Source: Nocardioides sp. BP30
Lineage (GTDB): Bacteria; Actinomycetota; Actinomycetes; Propionibacteriales; Nocardioidaceae
Direction of reading: 5' to 3'
DNA length: 64,000 nt
Assembly: GCF_029873215.1 (NCBI RefSeq)
Contig: NZ_CP123620.1
Span: forward strand, 310,001 to 374,000
Part shown: piece after piece, positions 31,796-40,003 of the stretch
Layout of the letters: each line of letters opens with the position of its first letter
Numbering within the stretch: position 1 is the first letter of the stretch
Made by a program: the position numbers and the translations under genes
Notes under the pieces: generated by a model
The model's database searches: none
What the model was told of the DNA's origin: nothing
The model's input: the letters and a program-made list of their open reading frames with translations, nothing else

Positions 31796-33124
31796 GTGCC
31801 AGGACGCGATCGGAGGGTCGACCGGGAGCTCGCCCGCCTCGCCCTGCCGGCATTCCTGGCCCTCGTCGCCGAGCCGCTCTTCCTGATCGCCGACTCCGCG
31901 ATCGTCGGCCACCTCGGCACCCGCCAGCTGGCCGGTCTCGGTGTCGCCGCCGTGGTGCTGCAGACCGTCACCGGCCTGTGCGTCTTCCTCGCCTACGGCA
32001 CCACCGCCGCCGTCGCGCGCCGGGTAGGCGCCGGCGACTCCCGCGGAGCGCTCAGCCAGGGCATCGACGGCCTGTGGCTCGCCCTCCTGATCGGCGTCGT
32101 CGTCACGGTCCCGTGCGTCCTGCTGGCCCATCCCCTGGTCCGAGCCGCCGGCGCCGATGCGCCCGTCGCCGGCCAGGGCGCCGCCTACCTGCGCATCGCC
32201 GCTCTCGGCGTCACGCCGCTGTTGCTGATGATGGCCGCCACCGGCGTGCTTCGCGGGCTCCAGGACACGCGCACGCCGATGGTGGTGGCCATCCTCGGCA
32301 ACCTCCTCAACATCGCGCTCAACCTCCTGTTCGTGTACGGCGCCGGACTCGGCATCCGCGGCTCCGCGCTGGGCTCGGTCTGCGCCCAGCTGCTGGCGGC
32401 GACCGCCCTCGTCGCGGTGGTCGTGCGCGGATCGAGGGGTCTGCCGCTGCGGCCCGACCTCGCCGGCATCAAACAGGCGGCTCGCGCCGGGGTCGCGCTC
32501 GTGGTTCGCACCCTGACGCTCCGCGCCGCCTTGCTGGCCACGACGTTCGCGGTCAGCCGCACCGCGGCCGGCCATGGCCAGGCGACGGCGCTGGCCGCGC
32601 ATCAGGTCGCCTTCACGCTGTGGACGCTGCTGAGCTTCGTGCTCGACGCCATCGCCATCGCCGCCCAGGCCATCACCGGTCGTGCTCTCGGTGCCGGCGA
32701 TCGGGACGCCGTACGAGCCGCGACGACGCGGATGGTGTGGTGGGGCACCGTGGTCGGAGCGGCCGGCGGCATCCTCCTCGCGGCCGCCTCGCCCCTGGTC
32801 GGCGCGCTGTTCACCGACGACGCCGGCGTCCGTCATCACCTCGTCCCGGTCTTGGTCATCGCCGCCCTCGCCGAGCCGGTATGCGGGGTCGTGTTCGTCC
32901 TCGACGGCGTCCTCATCGGCGCTGGCGACGGCCGCTACCTGGCCATCGGAGGGGTGCTGACCTTCGTCGTCTATGCACCCGTCCTGGCGCTGGTGGTCGC
33001 CCTCGGCGGCGGGCTGCCCTGGGTCTGGGTGGTCTTCTCGGTGGTCTTCATGGGCGCCCGGTTCGCCGTGCTCACCCGGCGCGCCCGCGGGGATCGCTGG
33101 CTGGTGACGGGTGTCCCGGCTTAG
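31796..33124 (+). CDS. MATE-family efflux transporter
   Basis: Membrane exporter of 442 aa with about twelve helices in two related halves. Landmarks are LVAEPLFLIADSAIVGHLGT in helix 1-2, GVLRGLQDTRTPM in the first half and AAHQVAFTLWTLLSFVLDAIA in the second, typical of the DinF-like branch of MATE transporters, which expel drugs or metabolites using an ion gradient. GTG 31796 is chosen by the leaderless hexamer and because membrane topology starts right after it. The DinB-like gene follows 9 bp downstream but has its own promoter hexamer. Confidence 0.85.
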   Translation: MPGRDRRVDRELARLALPAFLALVAEPLFLIADSAIVGHLGTRQLAGLGVAAVVLQTVTGLCVFLAYGTTAAVARRVGAGDSRGALSQGIDGLWLALLIGVVVTVPCVLLAHPLVRAAGADAPVAGQGAAYLRIAALGVTPLLLMMAATGVLRGLQDTRTPMVVAILGNLLNIALNLLFVYGAGLGIRGSALGSVCAQLLAATALVAVVVRGSRGLPLRPDLAGIKQAARAGVALVVRTLTLRAALLATTFAVSRTAAGHGQATALAAHQVAFTLWTLLSFVLDAIAIAAQAITGRALGAGDRDAVRAATTRMVWWGTVVGAAGGILLAAASPLVGALFTDDAGVRHHLVPVLVIAALAEPVCGVVFVLDGVLIGAGDGRYLAIGGVLTFVVYAPVLALVVALGGGLPWVWVVFSVVFMGARFAVLTRRARGDRWLVTGVPA

Positions 33125-33127
33125 CGT
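33122..33127 (+). promoter_or_regulatory. Leaderless -10 element of the DinB-like gene
   Basis: TAGCGT 6 nt before ATG 33134, overlapping the MATE stop codon. Confidence 0.4.
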
Positions 33128-33133
33128 CGCTCC

Positions 33134-33745
33134 ATGACCAACTCCGAGAAGGACGCGCTCAAGCGATACCTGCGCACGGCTCGCGAGGCCGTGCTGTGGA
33201 AGACCGAGGGACTGTCCGAGCGGGATCTCCGCCTGCCTCGGACGGGCACGGGCACCAGCTTGATCGGCATCGTGAAGCACTGTCTCAACGTCGAGGCGGG
33301 CTACTTCGGAGTGACCTTCGGGCGCACGCCGCCGATGAGCGCGGAGCTGGTCCCGCTCGCGGCGTACGACGAGGACCCCCAGGTCGACTGGTACGCGACC
33401 GAGGAGGACTCCGCCGCCGAGCTGATCGATCTCTACCGCCGGGTGGGTGCGTACGTCGAAGCGACCCTCGACGAGCTGCCCTTCGACACCGTCGGCCGGG
33501 TGCCGTGGTGGCCGCCCGAGCGCGCCGAGATCGCGCTGTCACAGCTGGTGGCCTACGTGTTGGCGGACATCGCCCGCCATGCCGGACAGGCCGACATCCT
33601 TCGCGAGCAGATCGACGGTGCCGCGGGACTCAGCGAGACCCACACCAACCTGCCCGCCGACGCGGACTGGCCCGCGTACGTCGAGAAGCTGTCGGCCATC
33701 GCGCACGGCTTCCCCGACGACGACGCCGGGGACGGCTGGGAGTAG
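33134..33745 (+). CDS. DinB-like (DUF664-type) metal-binding protein
   Basis: Four-helix-bundle protein of 203 aa. The three-histidine metal site of the DinB superfamily is suggested by H in IVKHCLNVEAGY and H in ADIARHAGQADILRE. Actinobacterial members are often thiol-dependent transferases that use mycothiol; the presence of ino1 (first step of mycothiol synthesis) in this window fits, but a mycothiol link is inference. No signal peptide. It converges on rplI, with a strong hairpin between. Confidence 0.8.
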   Translation: MTNSEKDALKRYLRTAREAVLWKTEGLSERDLRLPRTGTGTSLIGIVKHCLNVEAGYFGVTFGRTPPMSAELVPLAAYDEDPQVDWYATEEDSAAELIDLYRRVGAYVEATLDELPFDTVGRVPWWPPERAEIALSQLVAYVLADIARHAGQADILREQIDGAAGLSETHTNLPADADWPAYVEKLSAIAHGFPDDDAGDGWE

Positions 33746-33758
33746 CGGTGAGACAGCA

Positions 33759-33793
33759 GTGGCGGCCGGCCCCCCGGGGGGACCGGCCGCCAC
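33759..33793. terminator. Bidirectional hairpin terminator between the DinB-like gene and rplI
   Basis: GTGGCGGCCGGCCCCCC pairs with GGGGGGACCGGCCGCCAC, leaving one bulged A, between two convergent genes. No T-run, as is common in actinobacteria. Confidence 0.7.
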
Positions 33794-33806
33794 TCGCGTC
33801 AGACGA

Positions 33807-34256
33807 TCAGGCCGGGACGACGTTGAGCGCCACCGAGGCGGTGACGTCATCGTGCAGGCGCACGGCGACCGTGTGGTTGCCGAGGCTCTTGATCGCGTTC
33901 TTGACGGCGATGGTGCGCTTGTCGATCGACTCACCGGTGGTCGCCTCGAGGGCGCCGGCGATGTCAGCGACGGTGACGGCGCCGAACAGGCGGCCGTCCT
34001 GGCCGGCGCGGACCTTGAGGTTGACCGCGGCCGACTCGAGCTTGCCCTTGATCTGGGCGGCGTGGTCGAGGTCGCGAGCGGCACGCTTGGCGCGCGCGTT
34101 ACGGATCGACTCGACCTCCTTCTCGGCGCCCTTGGTCCAGCGGATCGCCACGCCCTGCGGAAGCAGGTAGTTGCGCGCGTAGCCGTCCTTGACCTCGACG
34201 ACGTCACCCGCCGAGCCGAGACCGGAGACTTCCTGGGTCAGGATGATCTTCGCCAT
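33807..34256 (-). CDS. rplI: 50S ribosomal protein L9
   Basis: Ribosomal protein L9, 149 aa, the usual length. The N-terminal rRNA-binding domain begins [20 protein letters not shown] with the family's [17 protein letters not shown] long helix and the C-terminal domain follow. Start supported by GAGAGGAG upstream. Last gene of the rpsF-ssb-rpsR-rplI operon, 14 bp after rpsR. Confidence 0.97.
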   Translation of the reverse strand: MAKIILTQEVSGLGSAGDVVEVKDGYARNYLLPQGVAIRWTKGAEKEVESIRNARAKRAARDLDHAAQIKGKLESAAVNLKVRAGQDGRLFGAVTVADIAGALEATTGESIDKRTIAVKNAIKSLGNHTVAVRLHDDVTASVALNVVPA

Positions 34257-34270
34257 GGTGTCGTCTCCTC

Positions 34271-34507
34271 TCAGCGACCGGTCGAGGTGTAGGGCAGCAG
34301 GGCGACCTCGCGAGCGTTCTTGACCGCGATGGCCACGTCACGCTGGTGCTGGACGCAGTTGCCGGTCACTCGGCGAGCACGGATCTTGCCGCGGTCCGAG
34401 ATGAACTTGCGGAGCAGCGCGGTGTCCTTGTAGTCGACACCGGTCGCCTTCTCCTTGCAGAACTGGCAAACCTTCTTCTTCGGCTTGCGAATCACTGCCT
34501 TGGCCAT
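34271..34507 (-). CDS. rpsR: 30S ribosomal protein S18 (zinc-ligand form)
   Basis: Ribosomal protein S18, 78 aa. It keeps C-x-x-C (CQFC) near the start and C-x-x-H (CVQH) further on, a set that could bind zinc, so this is the C+ paralogue rather than a zinc-free form. Core motif [18 protein letters not shown] is standard. AGGAAGG precedes the ATG. S18 pairs with S6, encoded at the head of the same operon. Confidence 0.97.
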   Translation of the reverse strand: MAKAVIRKPKKKVCQFCKEKATGVDYKDTALLRKFISDRGKIRARRVTGNCVQHQRDVAIAVKNAREVALLPYTSTGR

Positions 34508-34575
34508 TGTGGTGCTTCCTTCCTAGAAGCCCGACCGAAGTCGGAATGGTTGAGGGATTCGGTCTGTGTTGCTGA

Positions 34576-35205
34576 TCAGAACGGGGGCTCGTCCGAGCCG
34601 ACGCCCGGAGCACCCCACGGGTCGTTGGCCGGAGCGCCACCGGCGTAGCCACCCTGGCCTCCGCCCTGGGCGCCCTGGTTGCCGCCGTAGCCGCCACCCT
34701 GCTGGGCGGGGGCCTGCGGAGCCGGGGTCGCCCACGGGTCGTTGGCCGGGGACTGCTGCTGCGGAGCGCCGCCGGCGGCGTTGCCGCCGCCGAACCCACC
34801 ACCGCCGCCGGAGTTGAACCCGCCGCCGGAGCCGCCCTGGCGGCTGACCCGGTTGACCTTCGCGGTCGCCCAGGTCAGCGAGGGGCCGACCTCGTCGACC
34901 TCGAGCTCGGTGACGGTGCGCTTCTCACCCTCACGCGTCTCGTAGGAGCGTGCCTTGAGCCGGCCCTGGACGATGACCCGGGTGCCCCGGGTCAGCGACT
35001 CGGCGACGTTCTCAGCAGCCTGGCGCCAGATCGAGCAGCGCAGGAACAGCGTCTCGCCGTCCTCCCACTGCTGGGTCTGGCGGTTGAGCGTGCGCGGCGT
35101 CGAGGCCACCGTGAAGTTGGCGACAGCGGCGCCGGAGGGCGTGAAGCGCAGCTCCGGGTCGTCGGTCAGGTTGCCGATCACGGTGATGACGGTCTCGCCA
35201 GCCAT
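34576..35205 (-). CDS. ssb: Single-stranded DNA-binding protein
   Basis: SSB of 209 aa. An OB-fold occupies about 1-110, with [19 protein letters not shown] at the start and [17 protein letters not shown] in the middle. A long Gly/Gln/Pro-rich flexible linker follows, ending in the acidic tip DEPPF that recruits replication and repair proteins. AGGGAG precedes the ATG. It lies between rpsF and rpsR, the classical position of the essential SSB. Confidence 0.96.
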   Translation of the reverse strand: MAGETVITVIGNLTDDPELRFTPSGAAVANFTVASTPRTLNRQTQQWEDGETLFLRCSIWRQAAENVAESLTRGTRVIVQGRLKARSYETREGEKRTVTELEVDEVGPSLTWATAKVNRVSRQGGSGGGFNSGGGGGFGGGNAAGGAPQQQSPANDPWATPAPQAPAQQGGGYGGNQGAQGGGQGGYAGGAPANDPWGAPGVGSDEPPF

Positions 35206-35284
35206 GGCGTCTCCCTAGGTCTCGTTCTGATCTACGTCCGTTGTCGCCCCATCAAACAGCACGGGACCGACAAGGACGAGGGGG

Positions 35285-35572
35285 TCACTTGCCGGGGCGA
35301 AGGACCTTGGTGCGGAGGATCGACTCGTTCAGCGTGAGCTGACGGTCGAGCTCCTTGACGGTGGCCGGCTCGGCGGTCAGGTTGACGATGGCGTAGATGC
35401 CCTCGGCGTTCTTCTTGACCTCGTACGCCAGGCGGCGACGGCCCCACACGTCGACCGACTCGACGGTGCCACCGTCGTTGCGGACCACGTTGAGGAACTT
35501 GTCGAGCGACGGAGCGACGGTGCGCTCGTCGGTGGCAGGGTCGAGAATGACCACAACCTCGTAAGCACGCAT
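35285..35572 (-). CDS. rpsF: 30S ribosomal protein S6
   Basis: Ribosomal protein S6, 95 aa. [19 protein letters not shown] and [13 protein letters not shown] are the family landmarks. TAGGAGG precedes the ATG at 9 nt. First gene of the operon; the leader upstream contains a small perfect hairpin. Confidence 0.97.
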   Translation of the reverse strand: MRAYEVVVILDPATDERTVAPSLDKFLNVVRNDGGTVESVDVWGRRRLAYEVKKNAEGIYAIVNLTAEPATVKELDRQLTLNESILRTKVLRPGK

Positions 35573-35599
35573 AGCTTCCCACCTCCTACGGACTCAGCG

Positions 35600-35618
35600 G
35601 CCATGGTCTCTCCATGGC
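35600..35618 (-). promoter_or_regulatory. Hairpin in the rpsF leader
   Basis: GCCATGG-AGAGA-CCATGGC on the minus strand, a 7-bp perfect stem 28 nt before the rpsF start. S6:S18 feedback elements exist in such leaders in other bacteria; whether this hairpin is one cannot be decided by eye. Confidence 0.35.
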
Positions 35619-35693
35619 AGGAGGGCTGTGCGTTGTCCCCATCCGACTGGGCAGACGAGGACACGACAGGCTACCAAGCACGAGGAGCGTGGC

Positions 35694-36950
35694 CTAAATC
35701 CCCAGGTGACGCTCGGTCCAGGCATTGCGGAACCGGCCCTGCGGGTCGCAGCTCGTGACCAGGTCCAGGAAGTCGTCCCACCGGGGGTAGAGCGGCGCGA
35801 GCGCCTCGGCACGGGCGGCGAACACCTTGCCCCAGTGCGGCCGCGCGCCGAGCGGCAACAGCACCTCCTCGAGCCGCTCGACCAGGGCATGCACCCGTGA
35901 GGCCTCGCGGTGCCAGGTGAAGTGGAGGGCGAGCGCATCCTCGCCGTACGCACCGGAGAGCCACAGGTCGTCGGCCGCGATGGTGCGCAGCTCGGTCACG
36001 AAGAGCACCTCCCGCAGCGCCTCCCCCAGGCCCCGTACGGCGGCCACCGCCTCGGCGGCCCGGGACAGGGGGACCAGGTACTCGGTCTGCAGCTCCTCCC
36101 CCGCGCTGGGCTGGAAGCCCATCCGGAAGTGCGGCAGCCGCTCGTGCCAGGGACCGGCGACGCCGAGCTGCGCCGTGGTGTTCTCCACCGACATGCCCGC
36201 GATCATGTGCCGCTGCTCGGTGGCCGGACGGGCACCGGCGGCGAGGAGTGTCTCGACGGGCTCGGCGGGTGCCCCGGTCCCCGAGTCCGGCGCGGTGCGC
36301 TCCTTCACCCAGACCTGCCCGACCTCCTCGCCGACCCAGGTGGTGAAGACCGAGACCGAGTACGCACAGCCCAGCACGTCCTCGAGGCGCTCGAGCAGTG
36401 CCGGCCAGGCCAGCCCCTCGTAGACGACCTGGGTCAGGTCGTAGGCCGGCTCGACGGCGAGGTCGAGCGAGGTGACGATGCCCAGGGCACCCAGGCCGAC
36501 GACGGCGCCGGCCAGGTCCGCGCCGGAAAGCCGCAGCAGCTCGCCGGTACCGCTGACCATCTCCAGTCCGCGCACCGCGGCCGCCAGCGACGGGTTGCGC
36601 CGTCCGGACCCGTGCGTGCCGGTGGCCACGGCTCCCGCCACGGAGATGTGCGGCAGCGAGGCCAGGTTGGCCAGCGCGAGGCCGCGGGGCGCCAGCTCGG
36701 TGGCCAGGTCGCCGTACCGGAGCCCGGCCGGCACCCGCACGGCGTCCCCGACCACCTCCACCGTCGACGGCAGACCCGCGAGCGAGACCTGGAGGCCCGG
36801 GGTGTCGGCGAGGTCGGTGAAGGAGTGCCTGCTGCCCAGCGCCCGGATGCGGGGTGAGACCGCGACCAGCTCCTGCACCTCTGCGACGCTCGTCGGTGTG
36901 ACGAGGTCGCTCGCCTCGTAGACATGGCTGCCTGCCCAGTTCGTTCGCAC
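35694..36950 (-). CDS. FAD-dependent alditol/sugar-lactone oxidase (AldO/ALO family)
   Basis: Flavoprotein oxidase of 418 aa, VAO fold. H42 in ALGSRHSF is the His that carries covalent FAD in alditol oxidase. HISVAGAVATGTHGSG forms the flavin pocket, and late TELRTIAADD and HWGKVF match the catalytic Glu/Arg and Lys of the xylitol/alditol oxidases. It oxidises a polyol or sugar lactone with O2, giving H2O2. No signal peptide, so cytoplasmic. GTG 36950 has TACGGT 6 nt before it and diverges from the Ser/Thr kinase gene only 43 bp away. D-arabinono-lactone oxidase is the close alternative. Confidence 0.85.
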   Translation of the reverse strand: MRTNWAGSHVYEASDLVTPTSVAEVQELVAVSPRIRALGSRHSFTDLADTPGLQVSLAGLPSTVEVVGDAVRVPAGLRYGDLATELAPRGLALANLASLPHISVAGAVATGTHGSGRRNPSLAAAVRGLEMVSGTGELLRLSGADLAGAVVGLGALGIVTSLDLAVEPAYDLTQVVYEGLAWPALLERLEDVLGCAYSVSVFTTWVGEEVGQVWVKERTAPDSGTGAPAEPVETLLAAGARPATEQRHMIAGMSVENTTAQLGVAGPWHERLPHFRMGFQPSAGEELQTEYLVPLSRAAEAVAAVRGLGEALREVLFVTELRTIAADDLWLSGAYGEDALALHFTWHREASRVHALVERLEEVLLPLGARPHWGKVFAARAEALAPLYPRWDDFLDLVTSCDPQGRFRNAWTERHLGI

Positions 36951-36956
36951 GGCTCC

Positions 36957-36962
36957 ACCGTA
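36957..36962 (-). promoter_or_regulatory. Leaderless -10 element of the alditol oxidase gene
   Basis: TACGGT 6 nt before GTG 36950, minus strand. Confidence 0.45.
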
Positions 36963-36981
36963 GAACCCTCCCGTTCTCGCC

Positions 36982-36987
36982 TAGGCT
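36982..36987 (+). promoter_or_regulatory. Leaderless -10 element of the Ser/Thr kinase gene
   Basis: TAGGCT 6 nt before ATG 36994, facing the oxidase promoter 19 bp away. Confidence 0.45.
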
Positions 36988-36993
36988 CCTGGC

Positions 36994-37944
36994 ATGGAGC
37001 CCGGGCTCGGAAGCCGGCAGCATCCGATCGCCGGCCGCTACGTGCTCGTCGACCAGATCGGGTCCGGCGGCATGGGGTCGGTCTGGCGCGCCTACGACCA
37101 GCGCACCCAGTCCTGGCTCGCGGTCAAGGTGCTCACCGCGCGCGGGACGTCGTTGCTGCTGCGGTTCGTCCGGGAACAGGGGCTGCGGATCCCGCACCGG
37201 CACGTGGTGGCGCCGACCGGCTGGGCGGCCGAGGACGACGTCGTCGTGCTGACCATGGACCTGGTCAGGGGCGGCTCCGTGCAGGAGCTCCTCGAGACGC
37301 ACGGCAGGTTGCCGGAGCCGCTGGTCGCCGTCCTCCTCGACCAGCTGCTGCAGGCCCTGTCCGCCGTCCATGCCGCCGGGGTGGTGCATCGGGATGTGAA
37401 GCCGGCCAACCTGCTGCTGGAGGCGACCGGGCACGGGCGCCCGCACCTGCGGCTCGCCGACTTCGGCGTGGCGGCGACGCACGCCGAGCCGCGGTTGACC
37501 CGCTCCCCCGGCGGCATCGGCACCGACGGCTACATGGCGCCCGAGCAGGAGGCGGGCGCCCCGCCGGACCCGACCGCAGACCTGTACGCTGCCGGCCGGG
37601 TGGCGATCCAGCTGCTGACGGGTGATCCGGCCGCCGCCGTCCCGGTGAGCGCCCTCGGACCGCTGCTGCACACCCTCACCCGCCCCGATCCCGCCGACCG
37701 GCCCACTTCGGCCGCGGCGGCACTGGTGGAGCTGCGCGCCCTCGGGGTGCCCGCCTGGGACGGCGGGATCGACCTCCCAGACCGGCTGCCGGCCGCAACC
37801 CTGCCGTTGGCCAGCGGGCTCTCGCTACCGCCGCCGCGACCAGGTCGGCGCCGTACGTCCGGCCGGGTCTGGGCCGCCACCGGCTGCTTCGTCGGCGCGA
37901 TGGCGCTGTGCGGGGTGGCCGTCGCGCGCATCCTGGTCCGCTGA
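36994..37944 (+). CDS. Serine/threonine protein kinase with single C-terminal membrane anchor
   Basis: Hanks-type kinase of 316 aa. The glycine loop GSGGMGSVW, K45 (AVKV), catalytic H132-R-D134 with VKPAN, D156-F-G158 and a short APEQ motif are all present, so it should be active. A Pro/Arg linker leads to one membrane helix at about 292-312, with only a few residues outside. Unlike PknB-type kinases it has no outer sensor domain. It is short for the family because the C-lobe is trimmed. Substrate unknown. A minus-strand frame overlapping its 3' end (37825-38007) is not counted. Confidence 0.88.
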   Translation: MEPGLGSRQHPIAGRYVLVDQIGSGGMGSVWRAYDQRTQSWLAVKVLTARGTSLLLRFVREQGLRIPHRHVVAPTGWAAEDDVVVLTMDLVRGGSVQELLETHGRLPEPLVAVLLDQLLQALSAVHAAGVVHRDVKPANLLLEATGHGRPHLRLADFGVAATHAEPRLTRSPGGIGTDGYMAPEQEAGAPPDPTADLYAAGRVAIQLLTGDPAAAVPVSALGPLLHTLTRPDPADRPTSAAAALVELRALGVPAWDGGIDLPDRLPAATLPLASGLSLPPPRPGRRRTSGRVWAATGCFVGAMALCGVAVARILVR

Positions 37945-38017
37945 GCGCAGCAGCACGAAGCCGGCCGTCGTCAGCACGGCCGCCCCGGCGATCAGCGCGA
38001 CTGTCACAGCGCCACTC

Positions 38018-38023
38018 TAGGGT
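38018..38023 (+). promoter_or_regulatory. Leaderless -10 element of nfo
   Basis: TAGGGT 6 nt before ATG 38030; the spacer GGAGCC could also serve as a weak ribosome site. Confidence 0.4.
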
Positions 38024-38029
38024 GGAGCC

Positions 38030-38818
38030 ATGCTCATCGGTGCTCACGTCGACCAGACCGATCCGATCGCCGAGGCGAGGGCCCGCAACGCCCCGTTGGT
38101 GCAGTTCTTCCTGGGCGACCCGCAGGGCTACCAGGGCCCGGAGTTCGCCTACGCCGGAGGCGCCGAGGGCCTGCGGGCCGACGCCGAGGCGGCCGGGATC
38201 GAGCTCTACGTGCACGCGCCGTACATCGTCAACGTGGCGACGACGAACAACCGGATCCGGATCCCGAGCCGCAAGCTGCTGCAGCAGCACGTCGACGCCG
38301 CCGCCTCGATCGGTGCCAAGGGTCTGATCGTGCACGGCGGCCACGTGAACAAGGCCGACGACCCGGAGAAGGGCTTCGACAACTGGCGCAAGGCGATCGA
38401 CGCCACCGACCTCAAGCTGCCGGTGCTCATCGAGAACACGGCGGGTGGTGACAACGCGATGACCCGCTACCTCGAGCGGATCGCGCGGGTCTGGGACGCC
38501 ATCAGCGGCTGCGAGCAGGCCGACCGGGTCGGCTTCTGCCTCGACACCTGCCACGCCCACGCGGGCGGCAACGCGCTGGAGACCGTGGTCGACGACGTGG
38601 TGGCGATCACCGGCCGGATCGACCTGGTGCACTGCAACGACAGCCGCGACGAGTTCGACTCCGGCGCCGACCGGCACGCCAACTTCGGCGCCGGCAGGAT
38701 CGACCCGGACCTCCTCGCGGGCGTGGTGCGGGCCGCCGGCGCACCGGTCGTCTGCGAGACGCCCGGTGGGGCCGCCGAGCATCAGGCCGACTTCGCCTGG
38801 CTCCGCGAGCGGCTGTAG
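38030..38818 (+). CDS. nfo: Endonuclease IV (AP endonuclease)
   Basis: Zinc-dependent AP endonuclease of 262 aa, TIM barrel, which cuts at abasic sites in base-excision repair. Metal ligands appear as H in HAPYIVNVA, H in IVHGGHV, E in VLIENTAGG, D and H in CLDTCHAHA, H in LVHCNDS, D-x-H in DRHANFGAG and E in VCETPGG, the normal order for the family. The length is normal. The downstream LLM oxidoreductase gene begins 26 bp later. Confidence 0.92.
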   Translation: MLIGAHVDQTDPIAEARARNAPLVQFFLGDPQGYQGPEFAYAGGAEGLRADAEAAGIELYVHAPYIVNVATTNNRIRIPSRKLLQQHVDAAASIGAKGLIVHGGHVNKADDPEKGFDNWRKAIDATDLKLPVLIENTAGGDNAMTRYLERIARVWDAISGCEQADRVGFCLDTCHAHAGGNALETVVDDVVAITGRIDLVHCNDSRDEFDSGADRHANFGAGRIDPDLLAGVVRAAGAPVVCETPGGAAEHQADFAWLRERL

Positions 38819-38844
38819 TCCAGCACCCTGGTTGACTTGCTGCC

Positions 38845-39870
38845 ATGACCCGACCGCTGCGTCGCCTCGGCTTCCTGACCATCGGGCTCTTCGATCCGGC
38901 CGACCCGCGTCCCGGGATCGAGGACACCCTGCGCACGATCGAGCTCGGAGAGCGGCTCGGCTTCGACTCGGCCTGGCTGCGCCACCGCCACCTCCAGCAC
39001 GGCATCTCCTCGCCGGTCACGATCATGGCCGCAGCCACCCAGCGCACGTCCCGCATCGAGCTCGGCACCGCCGTGACCCCGCTGGGCGCGGAGAACCCCT
39101 TCCGCCTCGCGGAGGACCTCGGCACCCTCGACATCCTGTCCGCTGTCGACGGCTCCGGCCGGATCAACCCGGGCTTCTCGGTGGGGCCGCCGATGAACTA
39201 CGACCGCTACAAGCAGGCCCTCTACCCCGATACGCACCGGAGCGAGGACCTCTCCTACGCCCGGCTCGAGCGGCTGTTGGCCTACCTCGACGGCGAGCCG
39301 GTCTCCGACTTCGAGGGGACGATGGGCATCGAGACGTTCTCCCGCCGGATCCAGCCGCACTCGCCCGGGCTGCGCGAGCGGATCTGGTACGGCGGAGGCT
39401 CCCTCGGCTCCTGCACCTGGGCGGGCGAGCACGGCCTCAACCTGCTCACCTCCTCCGTCGTCAAGGCGGAGGGCTCCACTGACGACTTCGCCACCATCCA
39501 GCGACGCCAGATCGACGCGTTCCGCGCGGCTCACCCTGCCGGCGATGCCGCCCGGGTATCGCAGGGCCTGGTGGTCATCCCGACCGATTCCGCGACACCG
39601 GACCAGGTGGCCCGCTACCGCTCCTACGTCGAGGCTCGACTGCCCCGCACCCGCGAGCCGCAGGGGCCCGCGGGGGTGCTCTTCGCTCCGGACCTCGTCG
39701 GCACCTCCGACCAGATCGCCGACGCGCTGCAGGCTCACGCCGGCTACCAGGCCGTGGACGAGGTCGCGTTCGCGCTGCCGTTCAGCTTCGACCGGGCCGA
39801 CTACGTGCAGCTCCTCACCGACATCGCCACTCGGCTCGGGCCGGCGCTGGGGTGGGTGCCGGCGGCGTGA
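38845..39870 (+). CDS. LLM-class flavin-dependent oxidoreductase
   Basis: Luciferase-like monooxygenase-fold protein of 341 aa using reduced FMN or F420. N-terminal GFLTIGLFDPADPRPGIEDTL and SAWLRHRHLQHGISSP, plus TSRIELGTAVTPLGAENPFRLAEDL, are the barrel landmarks. YGGGSLGSCTWAGEHGLNLLTSS is the late phosphate-binding region. Closest in look to alkanal/F420-type members; cofactor and substrate are not fixed by sequence. Followed by a non-coding stretch with twin palindromes. Confidence 0.82.
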   Translation: MTRPLRRLGFLTIGLFDPADPRPGIEDTLRTIELGERLGFDSAWLRHRHLQHGISSPVTIMAAATQRTSRIELGTAVTPLGAENPFRLAEDLGTLDILSAVDGSGRINPGFSVGPPMNYDRYKQALYPDTHRSEDLSYARLERLLAYLDGEPVSDFEGTMGIETFSRRIQPHSPGLRERIWYGGGSLGSCTWAGEHGLNLLTSSVVKAEGSTDDFATIQRRQIDAFRAAHPAGDAARVSQGLVVIPTDSATPDQVARYRSYVEARLPRTREPQGPAGVLFAPDLVGTSDQIADALQAHAGYQAVDEVAFALPFSFDRADYVQLLTDIATRLGPALGWVPAA

Positions 39871-39876
39871 GCGGTG

Positions 39877-39960
39877 CTGACCCCTGGGGGTCACAACCCA
39901 ACGTTGGGGGGCAATGCTTCGCCCATCAACCTGCGGTTCTGACCCCTGGGGGTCACAACC
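39877..39960. repeat. Two identical 22-bp palindrome-containing repeats before the FemX-like gene
   Basis: The same 22 bp occurs at 39877-39898 and 39939-39960, 62 bp apart. Each holds TGACCCCTGGGGGTCA, a 7+7 palindrome with a 2-nt centre. A third, unrelated palindrome, CCCAACGTTGGG, lies between at 39897-39908. The second copy covers the -35 area of the FemX promoter, so this looks like an operator pair. Confidence 0.75.
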
Positions 39961-39990
39961 GCCGCCCCACCGCGCCCCTCCCCACCCGGG

Positions 39991-39996
39991 TAACCT
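39991..39996 (+). promoter_or_regulatory. Leaderless -10 element of the FemX-like gene
   Basis: TAACCT 7 nt before GTG 40004. Confidence 0.45.
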
Positions 39997-40003
39997 TCCG
40001 CAG

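Noticed and set aside
31546-34170. Plus-strand open frame of about 870 codons over the MATE and DinB-like genes
   Set aside because: Different frame from MATE and DinB, Arg/Pro/Gly-rich, with no domain pattern.
37825-38007. 60-codon minus-strand frame with one membrane-like segment
   Set aside because: It overlaps the Ser/Thr kinase gene for about 120 nt and has no clear ribosome site. The hydrophobic run can arise from the antisense of a Ala/Val-rich coding strand.
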